64,000 bases of DNA from UBA6170 sp942491385 (GTDB lineage: Bacteria; Chloroflexota; Anaerolineae; Anaerolineales; Anaerolineaceae): NCBI GenBank assembly GCA_942491385.1, contig CALOAF010000008.1, forward strand, positions 248,001-312,000, in the 5' to 3' direction. A model generated the notes under the pieces. That model ran no database searches. It was not told the origin of the DNA and was given only the letters and a program-made list of their open reading frames with translations. Made by a program: the position numbers and the translations under genes. Positions 1 to 9,400 of the stretch are shown here, piece after piece. How positions within the stretch are numbered: position 1 is the first letter of the stretch; each line of letters opens with the position of its first letter.

Positions 1-83
1 GAAAACGGCGCATGAAAATGGTGGGAAATGTTGAAATCCCCCAGGACGCATTCATGGCTGTATTGCGTTTGGAGGGTGATTGA
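1..83 (+). CDS. lepA: Elongation factor 4 (LepA), C-terminal end only
   Basis: Only the last 26 codons are inside the window (frame begins at base 3, stop TGA at 81-83). The peptide contains KRRMKMVGNVEIPQ followed by DAFMAVLRL, which matches the very conserved C-terminus of LepA/EF4, recalled as [22 protein letters not shown] in E. coli. LepA is a ribosome-associated translational GTPase; the GTPase domains lie upstream of the window. The stop codon overlaps the TTG start of the next gene (TTGA), so the two are probably co-transcribed. Identification rests on one short but distinctive stretch. Confidence 0.85.
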   Translation, partial: KRRMKMVGNVEIPQDAFMAVLRLEGD

Positions 84-1132
84 AATCAGAGCAAGCGCAA
101 ACTTCTCGTGATCTAATTAACATTTGGCGATGGATTCCCGGTTTTTTATTGAGTTTTATCGCCATAATTGCACTGATCAAACTCGTCCCTCTTGATCAGG
201 CTTTAAATCTTTTAAAAAATATACCTTTTTGGTATTACATATTTTCTGCCTTATTTACTTTCGTGTTTTTATTAATTCGAACGATTGGATGGCGAGCTCT
301 GCTCTCTTTTCGACCGACGTACATGGATACATTCAGAAAACTTTGTCTCGGCTATTTTATTAATAATATTTTTCCGTTCCGTCTAGGTGAAATCAGCCGT
401 GCCGTTTTTATGGGAGCATCTTTAAAAGTGAACCCGGGTCAAATTCTTTCATCGATATTCATTGAACGTGTTTTTGACCTGATCATTCTGGCATTTTTTT
501 TGCTAATCATGTTACCTTTTGTAGTAGGATTAACTTGGATAAAAACAACCGCCTGGCTAATTTTAGGGGTAATGGTCATTGGGTTGGTTTTCGTATTCTT
601 AGTAGTTCAAAATTCCGCTCCATTCGAAAATTTCTTACAAAATGTTGGCAAAAAATCCAATGTTGTAATCAAAGTGATTATTCCCTTTATGTTATCGTTA
701 TTAGCGGGTTTCAAGGCACTCAAGGATCCTAAACAATTTGTCGTAGGGTTTTTAGGGGTTTTAGCATCATGGTTGGTTAGTTTTGTCCAATTTTCTTTAT
801 TTTTATATATTCTTACTGGATCTTCTGAATGGTGGTGGGGGGCATTTGCAAACACAGCTTTAGCATTGGGAATTGCTTTACCGTCAGCTCCTGCCGGCCT
901 GGGTATTTATGAATCATCCATCGTGGCAGGATTAAAATTATTCAATATTGATGAATCTGTAGCGTTGGTTTATGCACTGATCATGCATATATCACAATTT
1001 ATTTTGATTGGAATACTTGGACTATTTGCAATCAGCCGGGATGGATACTCATTTAAAAATCTATTTTCACAATTAGACAAATTTAAAGATCAAATGAAAA
1101 GCCAAAAAATAAGCGGAGAAACGCATGAATAA
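80..1132 (+). CDS. Lysylphosphatidylglycerol synthase TM-region / UPF0104 family flippase-like membrane protein
   Basis: A 350-residue polytopic membrane protein with about eight hydrophobic segments. It carries two signatures of the LPG-synthase transmembrane family (PF03706): FPFRLGEISRA near residue 110 and LPSAPAGLGIYESS near residue 275. Stand-alone members are often found with glycosyltransferases and are thought to move or handle lipid-linked substrates. No aminoacyl-transferase domain follows, so it is not a full MprF. The TTG start is supported by GGAGG at 71-75 and overlaps the lepA stop. Its last 8 bases overlap the following epimerase gene, so it heads the glycan-assembly run. The family call is firm; the substrate is unknown. 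Confidence 0.85.
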   Translation: MKSEQAQTSRDLINIWRWIPGFLLSFIAIIALIKLVPLDQALNLLKNIPFWYYIFSALFTFVFLLIRTIGWRALLSFRPTYMDTFRKLCLGYFINNIFPFRLGEISRAVFMGASLKVNPGQILSSIFIERVFDLIILAFFLLIMLPFVVGLTWIKTTAWLILGVMVIGLVFVFLVVQNSAPFENFLQNVGKKSNVVIKVIIPFMLSLLAGFKALKDPKQFVVGFLGVLASWLVSFVQFSLFLYILTGSSEWWWGAFANTALALGIALPSAPAGLGIYESSIVAGLKLFNIDESVALVYALIMHISQFILIGILGLFAISRDGYSFKNLFSQLDKFKDQMKSQKISGETHE

Positions 1133-2153
1133 AAAATTTTTAATCACCGGTGGGGCTGGATTTATTGGCTCTAACTATGTGGCACGACTAATCCAACGCG
1201 GGGAAGATGTTACCATTTATGATAATCTTTCTCGCCCAGGTTCCACTTTAAACTTAATCTGGTTAGAGTCCTTGAAAGGAAACACCTTCAAGTTAATTGA
1301 AGCTGATATTCGAGATCAAGAAGCAATTAACAAGGCAGTTAACGAGATGGATGTGGTCGTACACCTGGCTGGGCAAGTGGCAGTTACCACTTCGGTTATG
1401 AATCCACGCGAGGACTTTGAAATTAATGCCCGGGGTACTTTCAATGTTTTAGAAGCAGCCAGGAATTCTAACAAAAATCCGATTGTGATCTATTCTTCTA
1501 CTAACAAAGTGTATGGTGGGATGGAGGATATTCAAGTCGTTGAGAACGAAACCAATTATCGTTATTTGGATTTCCCCTTCGGAATTTCTGAAGACTTTTC
1601 ATTGGATTTCCATTCTCCTTATGGTTGCTCAAAAGGTAGTGGTGACCAGTACGTGAGGGACTACCATCGAATTTATGGATTACCAACTGTTGTCTTGCGT
1701 CAAAGCTGTATCTATGGCCCGCGCCAATTTGGGGTTGAGGATCAGGGCTGGTTGGCCTGGTTCATTATTGCTGTTTTAACAGGAAAACAAATTTCGATTT
1801 ATGGAAATGGAAAACAGGTTCGCGATGTTTTGTTTGTGAATGATTTAATGGACGCATATGATGCGTGTATTGATCAGATTGGTATTGCTGCAGGTCAGGT
1901 ATATAACATCGGCGGTGGACCAGAACAGATGATATCTGTTTGGAAGGAGTTTTCTCCCATTTTAGAGAACTTGCTGAAAAACAAGATTCCTGTTGAATGG
2001 AGGGAGTGGCGACCTGGTGATCAAAAAATATATGTTTCTGATATTCGAAAAGCGCAAAATGAATTGGGATGGATACCCAAAGTACCTGTGAGAGATGGAT
2101 TGCAGCAATTATTTGATTGGGCACAGGACAATGTAAACCTCTTTTCCAAATAG
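1125..2153 (+). CDS. NAD-dependent sugar epimerase, CDP-paratose 2-epimerase-like
   Basis: A 342-residue extended short-chain dehydrogenase/epimerase. The NAD-binding glycine motif GGAGFIG (residues 9-15) opens the Rossmann fold, and the catalytic YxxxK is Y166-K170 in YGCSK. The segments SSTNKVYG and RQSCIYGPRQFG, followed by EDQGW, are typical of CDP-paratose 2-epimerases (Tyv/RfbE-like), which make CDP-tyvelose from CDP-paratose. Close relatives act on other nucleotide sugars, so the exact substrate is inferred. The ATG has GGAG about 7 bases upstream and lies inside the end of the flippase-like gene. The glycosyltransferase that follows suggests it supplies a deoxy-sugar donor for a surface glycan. 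Confidence 0.85.
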   Translation: MNKKFLITGGAGFIGSNYVARLIQRGEDVTIYDNLSRPGSTLNLIWLESLKGNTFKLIEADIRDQEAINKAVNEMDVVVHLAGQVAVTTSVMNPREDFEINARGTFNVLEAARNSNKNPIVIYSSTNKVYGGMEDIQVVENETNYRYLDFPFGISEDFSLDFHSPYGCSKGSGDQYVRDYHRIYGLPTVVLRQSCIYGPRQFGVEDQGWLAWFIIAVLTGKQISIYGNGKQVRDVLFVNDLMDAYDACIDQIGIAAGQVYNIGGGPEQMISVWKEFSPILENLLKNKIPVEWREWRPGDQKIYVSDIRKAQNELGWIPKVPVRDGLQQLFDWAQDNVNLFSK

Positions 2154-2163
2154 GCAATAAATT

Positions 2164-3333
2164 ATGAAGATATTGATTGTATTGACTTATTATCGACCAC
2201 ACACTAGTGGACTCACAATCTATGCAGAGAGATTGGCAAAAGCTCTGGTGAATCGTGGGCATACTGTAACTGTGCTGACATCACAATTTGAAAAATCTTT
2301 ACAGGAGCGTGAAATCCTGGATGGTGTCAATATTGTGCGTGTACCCATTTTGTTTAGAGTCAGTAAAGGCGTCATCATGCCGAAATTTGGGTATTTAGCT
2401 ACAAAATTGGTAATGGAACATGATGTTATTATGCTACATTTGCCACAATTTGATGCTGCTGGTGTTGCTTTAAGGGGTAGGTTATTCAAAAAACCAACCA
2501 TCATCACTTATCATTGTGATTTGATTATGCCATCCGGTATTATGGCGTGGTCTGCCAATAAAGCAGTCTTACTGATGAATGAATTAGCAGCATTATTCGC
2601 CCATAAAATCGTGACCTATACCAGAGATTATGCTGAAAATTCGACGTATCTCCGGCGATACTTAAAAAAATTAGATATTGCTCTTCCACCAGTGGAATTA
2701 CCAGTGATATCCTCCCACGCGATTGAGGATTTTCGATTGGAACATAATCCTGAAAACCAATGGCCAGTCATTGGCATGGCAGCCCGCTTCGCGACTGAAA
2801 AAGGTGTGGAAGTGTTATTAAATGCCATGCCTAAGCTGCTTGATGAGTTTCCACATGTATTAATCCAATTTGCTGGCCCTTATCAAAACATTATTGGTGA
2901 AGAAATCTATTTCCAACGTTTATCTGAAAAAATCAATGCCTACCAAAAATCTGGGAATTGGAAATTTGTTGGGATTTTAAATCCGGACCAAATGTCTGCT
3001 TTTTACCCTAATTTGGATGTATTGGTTTTACCAAGTTTGAATTCCACTGAAGCATTTGGTTTGGTACAAATCGAAGCAATGATTAATGGCATCCCGTGCA
3101 TTGCTTCCGATCTACCAGGTGTCAGGCAGCCAGTGAAAATGCATAAAATGGGTGAAATCATCTCAATTGGAGATTCGGATGCGTTAGCAGCTTCTCTAAT
3201 TAAGATTTTTCGCAATCCTACCAGATACCAATATGATGGTGAATCAATTAAGCAGAATTATTTGCCTGATAAGGTCGCGGTGGAATATGAAAAATTCTTT
3301 GAATCCATTCGCAAGGATATCTCTCACTCATGA
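2164..3333 (+). CDS. Glycosyltransferase family 4 (GT-B fold)
   Basis: A 389-residue cytosolic glycosyltransferase. The N-terminal Rossmann half starts YYRPHTSGLTIYAERLA, a typical acceptor-side pattern in GT4 enzymes. The C-terminal half has the EX7E nucleotide-sugar motif E296-E304 (EAFGLVQIE) followed by G-PCIASDLPG. Retaining GT4 enzymes transfer a sugar from a nucleotide donor to a lipid- or glycan-bound acceptor. The start lies 10 bases after the epimerase stop with no strong ribosome site, which suggests translational coupling. The 3' end overlaps the methyltransferase start by ATGA. Donor and acceptor cannot be read from the sequence. Confidence 0.9.
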   Translation: MKILIVLTYYRPHTSGLTIYAERLAKALVNRGHTVTVLTSQFEKSLQEREILDGVNIVRVPILFRVSKGVIMPKFGYLATKLVMEHDVIMLHLPQFDAAGVALRGRLFKKPTIITYHCDLIMPSGIMAWSANKAVLLMNELAALFAHKIVTYTRDYAENSTYLRRYLKKLDIALPPVELPVISSHAIEDFRLEHNPENQWPVIGMAARFATEKGVEVLLNAMPKLLDEFPHVLIQFAGPYQNIIGEEIYFQRLSEKINAYQKSGNWKFVGILNPDQMSAFYPNLDVLVLPSLNSTEAFGLVQIEAMINGIPCIASDLPGVRQPVKMHKMGEIISIGDSDALAASLIKIFRNPTRYQYDGESIKQNYLPDKVAVEYEKFFESIRKDISHS

Positions 3334-4148
3334 ATGTATTAGGAAAAGAAACCAAAAAAACCGAGAACAAAGACTATTTGTGGCTGCAGATAAAAGAAAT
3401 GCCCTATTTTCGGGGACTATTACGAGCTGTAGAAGCACGTGTATACCAGGATATCGAACTCACAGCACCAATTCTGGATCTAGGTTGCGGTGATGGGCAT
3501 TTTGCTTCGATTGCTTTTGACCATCCGATTGATGTGGGAATTGATCCTTGGGCTGGACCTATTAAATTAGCGAAAAAGCAGGGAAGTTATCAGCATGTAA
3601 TTAATGGATTAGGGAACCAATTACCATTTCCTAACGAATATTTTGGTAGTGTCATCAGCAATTCTGTTTTGGAACATATAGAAGACCTGGATGCGGTCGT
3701 GAAGGAAATTGCGAGAGTAACTAAACCAAATGGGACGTTTATTTTCTGTGTTCCGAACCACCTCTTTCTAAACAATTTATCAATTTCCAGCTTTTTGGAC
3801 AGAATTTATTTAAAATCAGTTGGAAACCTATACAGGGATTTTTTTAATTGGATTTCCAGACACCATCATTGCGACTCTCCTGCAGCATGGGAAGAGCGTT
3901 TATCAACTTCAGGTTTTATAATTGATCGGTGGTGGCATTATTTTTCACCAAAAGCGCTTCATGTGCTTGAATGGGGGCATTATTTCGGCGTACCTTCTCT
4001 GGTCAGCCATTTTCTTTTCAAACGCTGGATCCTTATCCCCCAAAGGTGGAATTTATTTTTGACTGAAGCACTCGCACGAAAATATTATATTGAAGACCCG
4101 CAGCAAGAAAATGGGTCTTATTCTTTCTATATTTCATACAAGAAATAA
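3330..4148 (+). CDS. Class I SAM-dependent methyltransferase
   Basis: A 272-residue protein with the SAM-binding motif I ILDLGCGDGHF (D50, G52, G54, G56), an acidic motif around GIDPWAG, and the post-motif NSVLEHIEDLD typical of the Methyltransf_11 family. The C-terminal third has no strong hydrophobic helix and is enriched in aromatic residues (WWHYFSP). It overlaps the GT4 gene by ATGA, so it is translationally coupled and probably methylates a sugar or lipid intermediate of the same pathway. It ends the first tight operon: about 80 bases and a TATAAT box precede the next gene. Confidence 0.85.
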   Translation: MNVLGKETKKTENKDYLWLQIKEMPYFRGLLRAVEARVYQDIELTAPILDLGCGDGHFASIAFDHPIDVGIDPWAGPIKLAKKQGSYQHVINGLGNQLPFPNEYFGSVISNSVLEHIEDLDAVVKEIARVTKPNGTFIFCVPNHLFLNNLSISSFLDRIYLKSVGNLYRDFFNWISRHHHCDSPAAWEERLSTSGFIIDRWWHYFSPKALHVLEWGHYFGVPSLVSHFLFKRWILIPQRWNLFLTEALARKYYIEDPQQENGSYSFYISYKK

Positions 4149-4209
4149 CCAATATTTTTGTACCCCATTAGAAAAATAAATTGGGTAAATTTAAGAAAGT
4201 TGGATGGGA

Positions 4210-4215
4210 TATAAT
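4210..4215 (+). promoter_or_regulatory. Putative -10 box for the GT39-like gene
   Basis: A perfect TATAAT in the short gap between the methyltransferase stop and the next gene. No convincing -35 lies 16-18 bases upstream. A start of transcription near 4222 would fit translation from ATG 4242 better than from TTG 4227. Confidence 0.5.
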
Positions 4216-4226
4216 TGTAGAAATTT

Positions 4227-6425
4227 TTGACCCTCTTAGATATGAATGAACCAAGTTTATTAGATTTCATCAAAGCAAAAATAATGCCCTGGAAGTATTT
4301 TATTTCAGAGGAGTTTCTTGAATCTACCCCCTTGGAGGAAGAGAATTTTTCAGTTATCGATGGAGAAGATGATTTCCTTGGGAATGATCAATCGGTTGTT
4401 TTTATTACGAAATTGGGGAAATTTAAATTACTATTGGCGTTGCTACTCGCTTTTGTGGGCCAGTTCTTTTTAGAACCACCAGATCGAAATGTACCGGTTG
4501 CAATTATATTTTTTTTCCTCAGCATAGGCCTGGTAGTTTGGGTTGCCATTCTAAAAGATCCGATTTTTGATGATCAAAATATCAATGTTTCGAAACAGTT
4601 TGAAATTGATTTATCCTCCCGCAAGCTTAATCTTTTAGTAGCCAGTGGGCTTTCACTTATATTGGCCTTTTTTGCTTTTCAAAAAAACGGTGCAAATGAA
4701 GTTCTTTTTAATTCTTTAAACTTAAGCCTATGGGCATTATCGCTGATTTTCTTTTTGTTGGCTTTCCTGGATTTCGATCGAATTAAGACAAAAATCAATC
4801 AAATTAAACAAGATATCAAAGTAAAGTATTTGATTGTCAAAATCACTCCGTGGATGGTTCTTCTTGTTGTCGCAACGGTTTTGGTGTTTTATTTTCGCTT
4901 TTATCGCTTGAGTGAAGTTTTAGGGGAAATGTTCAGTGATCATGCAGAAAAATTATTAGATGTCTATGATGTATTGAATGGGAAATATCCCGTGTTTTTT
5001 GTTCGCAATACCGGTCGGGAATTTTTTCAATTTTATTGGACTGCTTTTCTGGCAATCCTTTTCAATACTGGTATTTCATTTATGAGTTTGAAAATTGGCA
5101 CAGCTTTGGCGGGTTTCGTCACATTGCCATATATTTATTTATTGGGCAAAGAACTCAGAAATAAATGGGTTGGCATTCTGGCCTTTTTATTCGCTGGTAT
5201 AGCCTATTGGCCGAATGTAATATCCAGAGTAGGTTTGCGATTTCCATTCTACCCAATGTTTGCTGCACCAACTTTATTTTATCTGATCAGAGGGATCCGT
5301 CAGAAAAGACGGAATGATTTTATTTATTCAGGAATAGCTTTGGGGCTTGGGTTGCATGGGTATAGTTCGACCAGGTTTCTTCCCATTGTTGTAGTGGCTG
5401 CTATCATTCTATATTTGATCCACAAACAATCTAAGGGATTCCGCAACCAAACCATAAATGCTTTCATCACGCTAGTAATAGCTAGCTTCATTATTTTTCT
5501 ACCACTCTTTAAATTTACATTTGTTAATCCGGAAATTGTCAGTTACCGGATGATGACTCGCTTAACCTCTAGTGAAAGAGAAATGACCCAACCTCCCGGG
5601 GAAATATTTCTAAAAAATTTATGGAACGCTGAAACAATGTTTTTCTATTCCAATGGAGGTACCTGGGTGCATTCTATTCCTAATCGCCCTGCCCTTGATC
5701 TGATCAGCGCAGGTTTGTACTTATTGGGAAGTTTGATCGTAATCATTCAATATTTAAAACACCGTCACTGGGAAGATATTTTTCTACTTCTGGCAGTCCC
5801 ATTATTAATGATGCCGTCGATCCTATCACTGGCTTTTCCAGAAGAGAATCCGAGTTTAAACCGGACGGGTGGCGCAATTATTCCAGTTTTTATTCTTATT
5901 GCCATTGGTTTTGAAAAGGTTTTTTACAGTGTATGGCGTACAACCAGACGGAAGCGAAACAAGTTCATCTATTTAGTCGTTGGGATTGGATTATTCTTTA
6001 TCTCAGCCACCATCAATCATGATTTGGTTTTCAACCAATTTGATAAACAATTTATGGCTGGAGCGTGGAATACAAGTCAGATCGGTGGAATTATTCAGGG
6101 GTTTGTGAAATCCACTGGAAATGCTGATCGGGCCTATGTGGTTCCATCTCCTCATTGGGTGGATACGCGCCTGGTGGGGATCAATGCTGGCTATCCCACT
6201 AAAGATTATGCACTATGGCCGGATCAATTTGAACAACTAAAGGTTGATGAGGGTGAAAAATTGGTTATCTTAAGGCCAGATAATAAGGAAGCGCTGGATT
6301 TGTTAGAGGCAATGTTTCCCAATGGGGTGCTATTTAACTATGATTCTGGATTTGTAGGAAAGGATTTTTATATTTACCATATACCGCCTGTCATTATTCG
6401 CGAAGGAAGCGGCATAGCTCCATAG
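4227..6425 (+). CDS. GT-C glycosyltransferase, dolichyl-phosphate-mannose-protein mannosyltransferase-like (GT39)
   Basis: A protein of about 732 residues with an acidic cytosolic N-terminus of about 60 residues followed by many hydrophobic segments. The loop after a membrane helix holds MFSDHAEKLLDVYDVL, the acidic motif expected in the first external loop of PMT/ArnT-type GT-C enzymes, which use polyprenyl-phosphate sugars on the outer membrane face. The C-terminal 170 residues are a soluble exoplasmic domain. The frame opens with TTG at 4227, but ATG 4242 is as likely: neither has a good ribosome site and a -10 box lies just upstream. It is followed 6 bases later by the giant Chlor_Arch_YYY fusion, so both probably serve one glycosylation route. 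Confidence 0.82.
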   Translation: MTLLDMNEPSLLDFIKAKIMPWKYFISEEFLESTPLEEENFSVIDGEDDFLGNDQSVVFITKLGKFKLLLALLLAFVGQFFLEPPDRNVPVAIIFFFLSIGLVVWVAILKDPIFDDQNINVSKQFEIDLSSRKLNLLVASGLSLILAFFAFQKNGANEVLFNSLNLSLWALSLIFFLLAFLDFDRIKTKINQIKQDIKVKYLIVKITPWMVLLVVATVLVFYFRFYRLSEVLGEMFSDHAEKLLDVYDVLNGKYPVFFVRNTGREFFQFYWTAFLAILFNTGISFMSLKIGTALAGFVTLPYIYLLGKELRNKWVGILAFLFAGIAYWPNVISRVGLRFPFYPMFAAPTLFYLIRGIRQKRRNDFIYSGIALGLGLHGYSSTRFLPIVVVAAIILYLIHKQSKGFRNQTINAFITLVIASFIIFLPLFKFTFVNPEIVSYRMMTRLTSSEREMTQPPGEIFLKNLWNAETMFFYSNGGTWVHSIPNRPALDLISAGLYLLGSLIVIIQYLKHRHWEDIFLLLAVPLLMMPSILSLAFPEENPSLNRTGGAIIPVFILIAIGFEKVFYSVWRTTRRKRNKFIYLVVGIGLFFISATINHDLVFNQFDKQFMAGAWNTSQIGGIIQGFVKSTGNADRAYVVPSPHWVDTRLVGINAGYPTKDYALWPDQFEQLKVDEGEKLVILRPDNKEALDLLEAMFPNGVLFNYDSGFVGKDFYIYHIPPVIIREGSGIAP

Positions 6426-6431
6426 GAATCT

Positions 6432-9400
6432 GTGAAGATGAGTCAAAATTCAATGAAGAAAAAAATCACAACAATTATTGTCTCGATACTTTTTCTAGCC
6501 TTTCTCGCTGTGAGCATTTTTTTCCGAATAAGGGGTCTATTTTGGGGTGAATACTTATATTTGCATCCAGATGAGCGCTTCTTAATCCAGGTTGGGTCTA
6601 ACATTGCATCAGTTGATTCAATTGGAAGCTATTTCAATACTCACTTTTCTTCTTTAAATCCTCATAACCGTGGCCATGGTTTTTTTGTTTACGGTGATTT
6701 TCCAATCATACTGACTCGCTATATTACTGAAGGTTTTTTCGAATTTACGGGTTGGAATGAAATCACTCAGGTTGGTAGGTTTCTATCCACCATTTTTGAC
6801 TTGGGGAGTGTCATCCTTATTTTTTTCATTGGAAAAAAATTATTTAATCAATGGGTGGGTTTATTGGCTTCGATTTTTTCAGGGATGGCGGTGCTTCAGA
6901 TCCAGCAATCGCATTTTTTTACAGTAGATACATTCGCTACCTTCTTTACCACTCTGGCGGTTTATATCGCTGTCATTATTTCACAAACGGATTTTTCATT
7001 TAATAAGAACCCGGGAGGAAATGATCTTCCTGAAGATCAAGAGCCACAGAAAATCAAGAAAAATTGGATTCCCAGTCAGAAAACATTCATTTATTCTATT
7101 ATTTTTGGAATTGTAGTTGGTTTGGCAGCAGCCTCAAAAATTAATACAGTAACAATTGCCATTTTACTTCCGCTTTCATATTTAACCATATGGAGAAAAC
7201 TTCCATTCCCTGATTCTGGGATAAAAAGTGAGATTATACTTCGGGACCTGGTCATAGGTGGAATTTTTGCCTTGATATCGTTTCGGATTTTTCAACCATA
7301 TGCATTTGAAGGACCTGGTTTTTTTGATATTCAACTTAATGAACTTTGGTTAAATAATTTAAGAGAAGTAAGTGCCCAATCTGGCGGTAAAGTGGATTTT
7401 CCACCTGCCTTGCAATGGGCGAGAAGAAGCTTTTTCTTCTCAGGAAAAAACCTCTCTTTATGGGGATTAGGATTACCACTTAGTACCGTGGCCTGGTTGG
7501 GTGTGTTCACAATGGGGTGGCGGATTTTGCGGGGTGAGTGGAAAAAATATTTACTTCTCTGGGTCTGGACAATGGGGTATTTCCTATGGCAATCCTCGCT
7601 GGGTAATTCGGTGATGCGTTATCAAATGCCGGTTTATCCGATGTTTGCTTTGATGGCTGCCTGGATGATTAACTTTTTATTTACGTATAAACCAATACAT
7701 TCTGGTTGGAAAAAACCATTGAAAATTATGGGTGGTTTTCTCACTTTGATTTCAGTTTCAGGAACATTTATTTGGGCATTTATGTTTAGCTCCATTTATG
7801 TAGAACCAATTACCAGAATTGAAGCTTCTCACTGGATTTTTGATAATGTTCCCGGTCCAATTAATTTGATGATTCGGCAAGGAGATGAAATTAATCAAAA
7901 AATTATCTCCTATCCCTACAATTATTTCATTAATCAGGAGAATCCATACTCTTCCCATTTCAGTGTTGAAAAAGGTGGTCTTCTGGAAGAAATTACGTTC
8001 GGACGAATTATCCCGCAAGCAGAACTTGATCTTTCAGAAGGGAATCTACTCATTTCAATTTTTGATGTAGGTAATTCAGGACAACTAATAGAAAGATATG
8101 AGTTGAAGGGACCATTTAATCTTCAAGGTTCGAGAAAATTAAATCATTACTCAGTAAAGATTGATCCTCCCGTTAACTTCCAGGCAGATCATACCTACCA
8201 AATAGTCATTAATTTCACTGGTTCAGATGCGATTTCATTCCAAGGTAGCGGAACAGCCAATGAATCTGTTTGGGATGATGGTCTTCCATTAAGAACTGAT
8301 GGATACGATGCTTTTGGTGGTATATATCAAAAAGATCTCACATTTCAGATGTACTGGAATGACAATCAGGAAAAACTTGATCGGTTTACCTCAACATTAT
8401 TTCAAAGTGATTACATATTTATTTCTTCAAACAGACAATGGGGTACTACCACAAGAGTTCCTGAAAGATATCCGTTAACTACCCATTTTTACCAGGAATT
8501 AATGGGGTGTCCAGATGAAGATGAGATTTACAAATGTTACAGCCAGGCAAAGCCAGGCATGTATGAGGGCAATTTGGGTTTTGAACTCATACAAGTGTTT
8601 GAGTCATATCCAAAAATTGGTGATTTTGTGATCAATGACCAATATGCGGATGAGGCTTTTACCGTTTATGATCACCCCAAGGTGCTCATCTTCAAAAAAA
8701 TTGCAAATTATGACCCTATCCACGTTTCGAAAATATTGAACGAGGTAGATCTCAAAAAAGTCATCTACATTACCCCTGGTGAATTTCCGGATTATCCAGC
8801 TGATTTGGAACTCTCTGAAGAACAATTCAGTGGTCAACAGGCAGGGGGGACCTGGTCGAAGATTTTTGATACATCGAATTTGATCAACCAGAATCCTCCC
8901 TTAGCGGTTGTGATTTGGTACCTGGCAATAACCGCGTTAGGTCTAGTTTTTTACCCAATCGTTCGTCTAGGCTTTAATGGCCTGGTAGACAAAGGTTATG
9001 CTTTTAGCAAGCTTTTTGCTATGGTGTTTATATCACTTTTTGTCTGGGTGGGAGGATCCTATGGAATTCAGGTCACTAGAGGTTTTATATGGATTGTTAT
9101 TGGGTGCGTATCCATCATTAGCTTGCTGATTGGGTACATTTCAAGAAAAGCGATTCTTTCAGATCTCAGGATTTTGAAGAACATTTTCATTTGGATGGAG
9201 ATTATTAGTTTTGTCTTGTTTGTGATATTTCTATTAATACGATTGGGAAATCCGGATTTATGGCATCCAGGTAAAGGTGGAGAAAAACCTATGGATTTTT
9301 CCTATTTGAATGCTGTCATCAAGAGCACCTCTTTTCCACCGTATGATCCTTGGTATGCAGGTGGATATATCAATTACTACTACTATGGGTTTGTTATCAT

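Noticed and set aside
1765..2262. 165-codon open frame on the - strand over the epimerase and GT4 genes
   Set aside because: It is antisense to two well-supported genes and spans their junction, with no recognisable motif.
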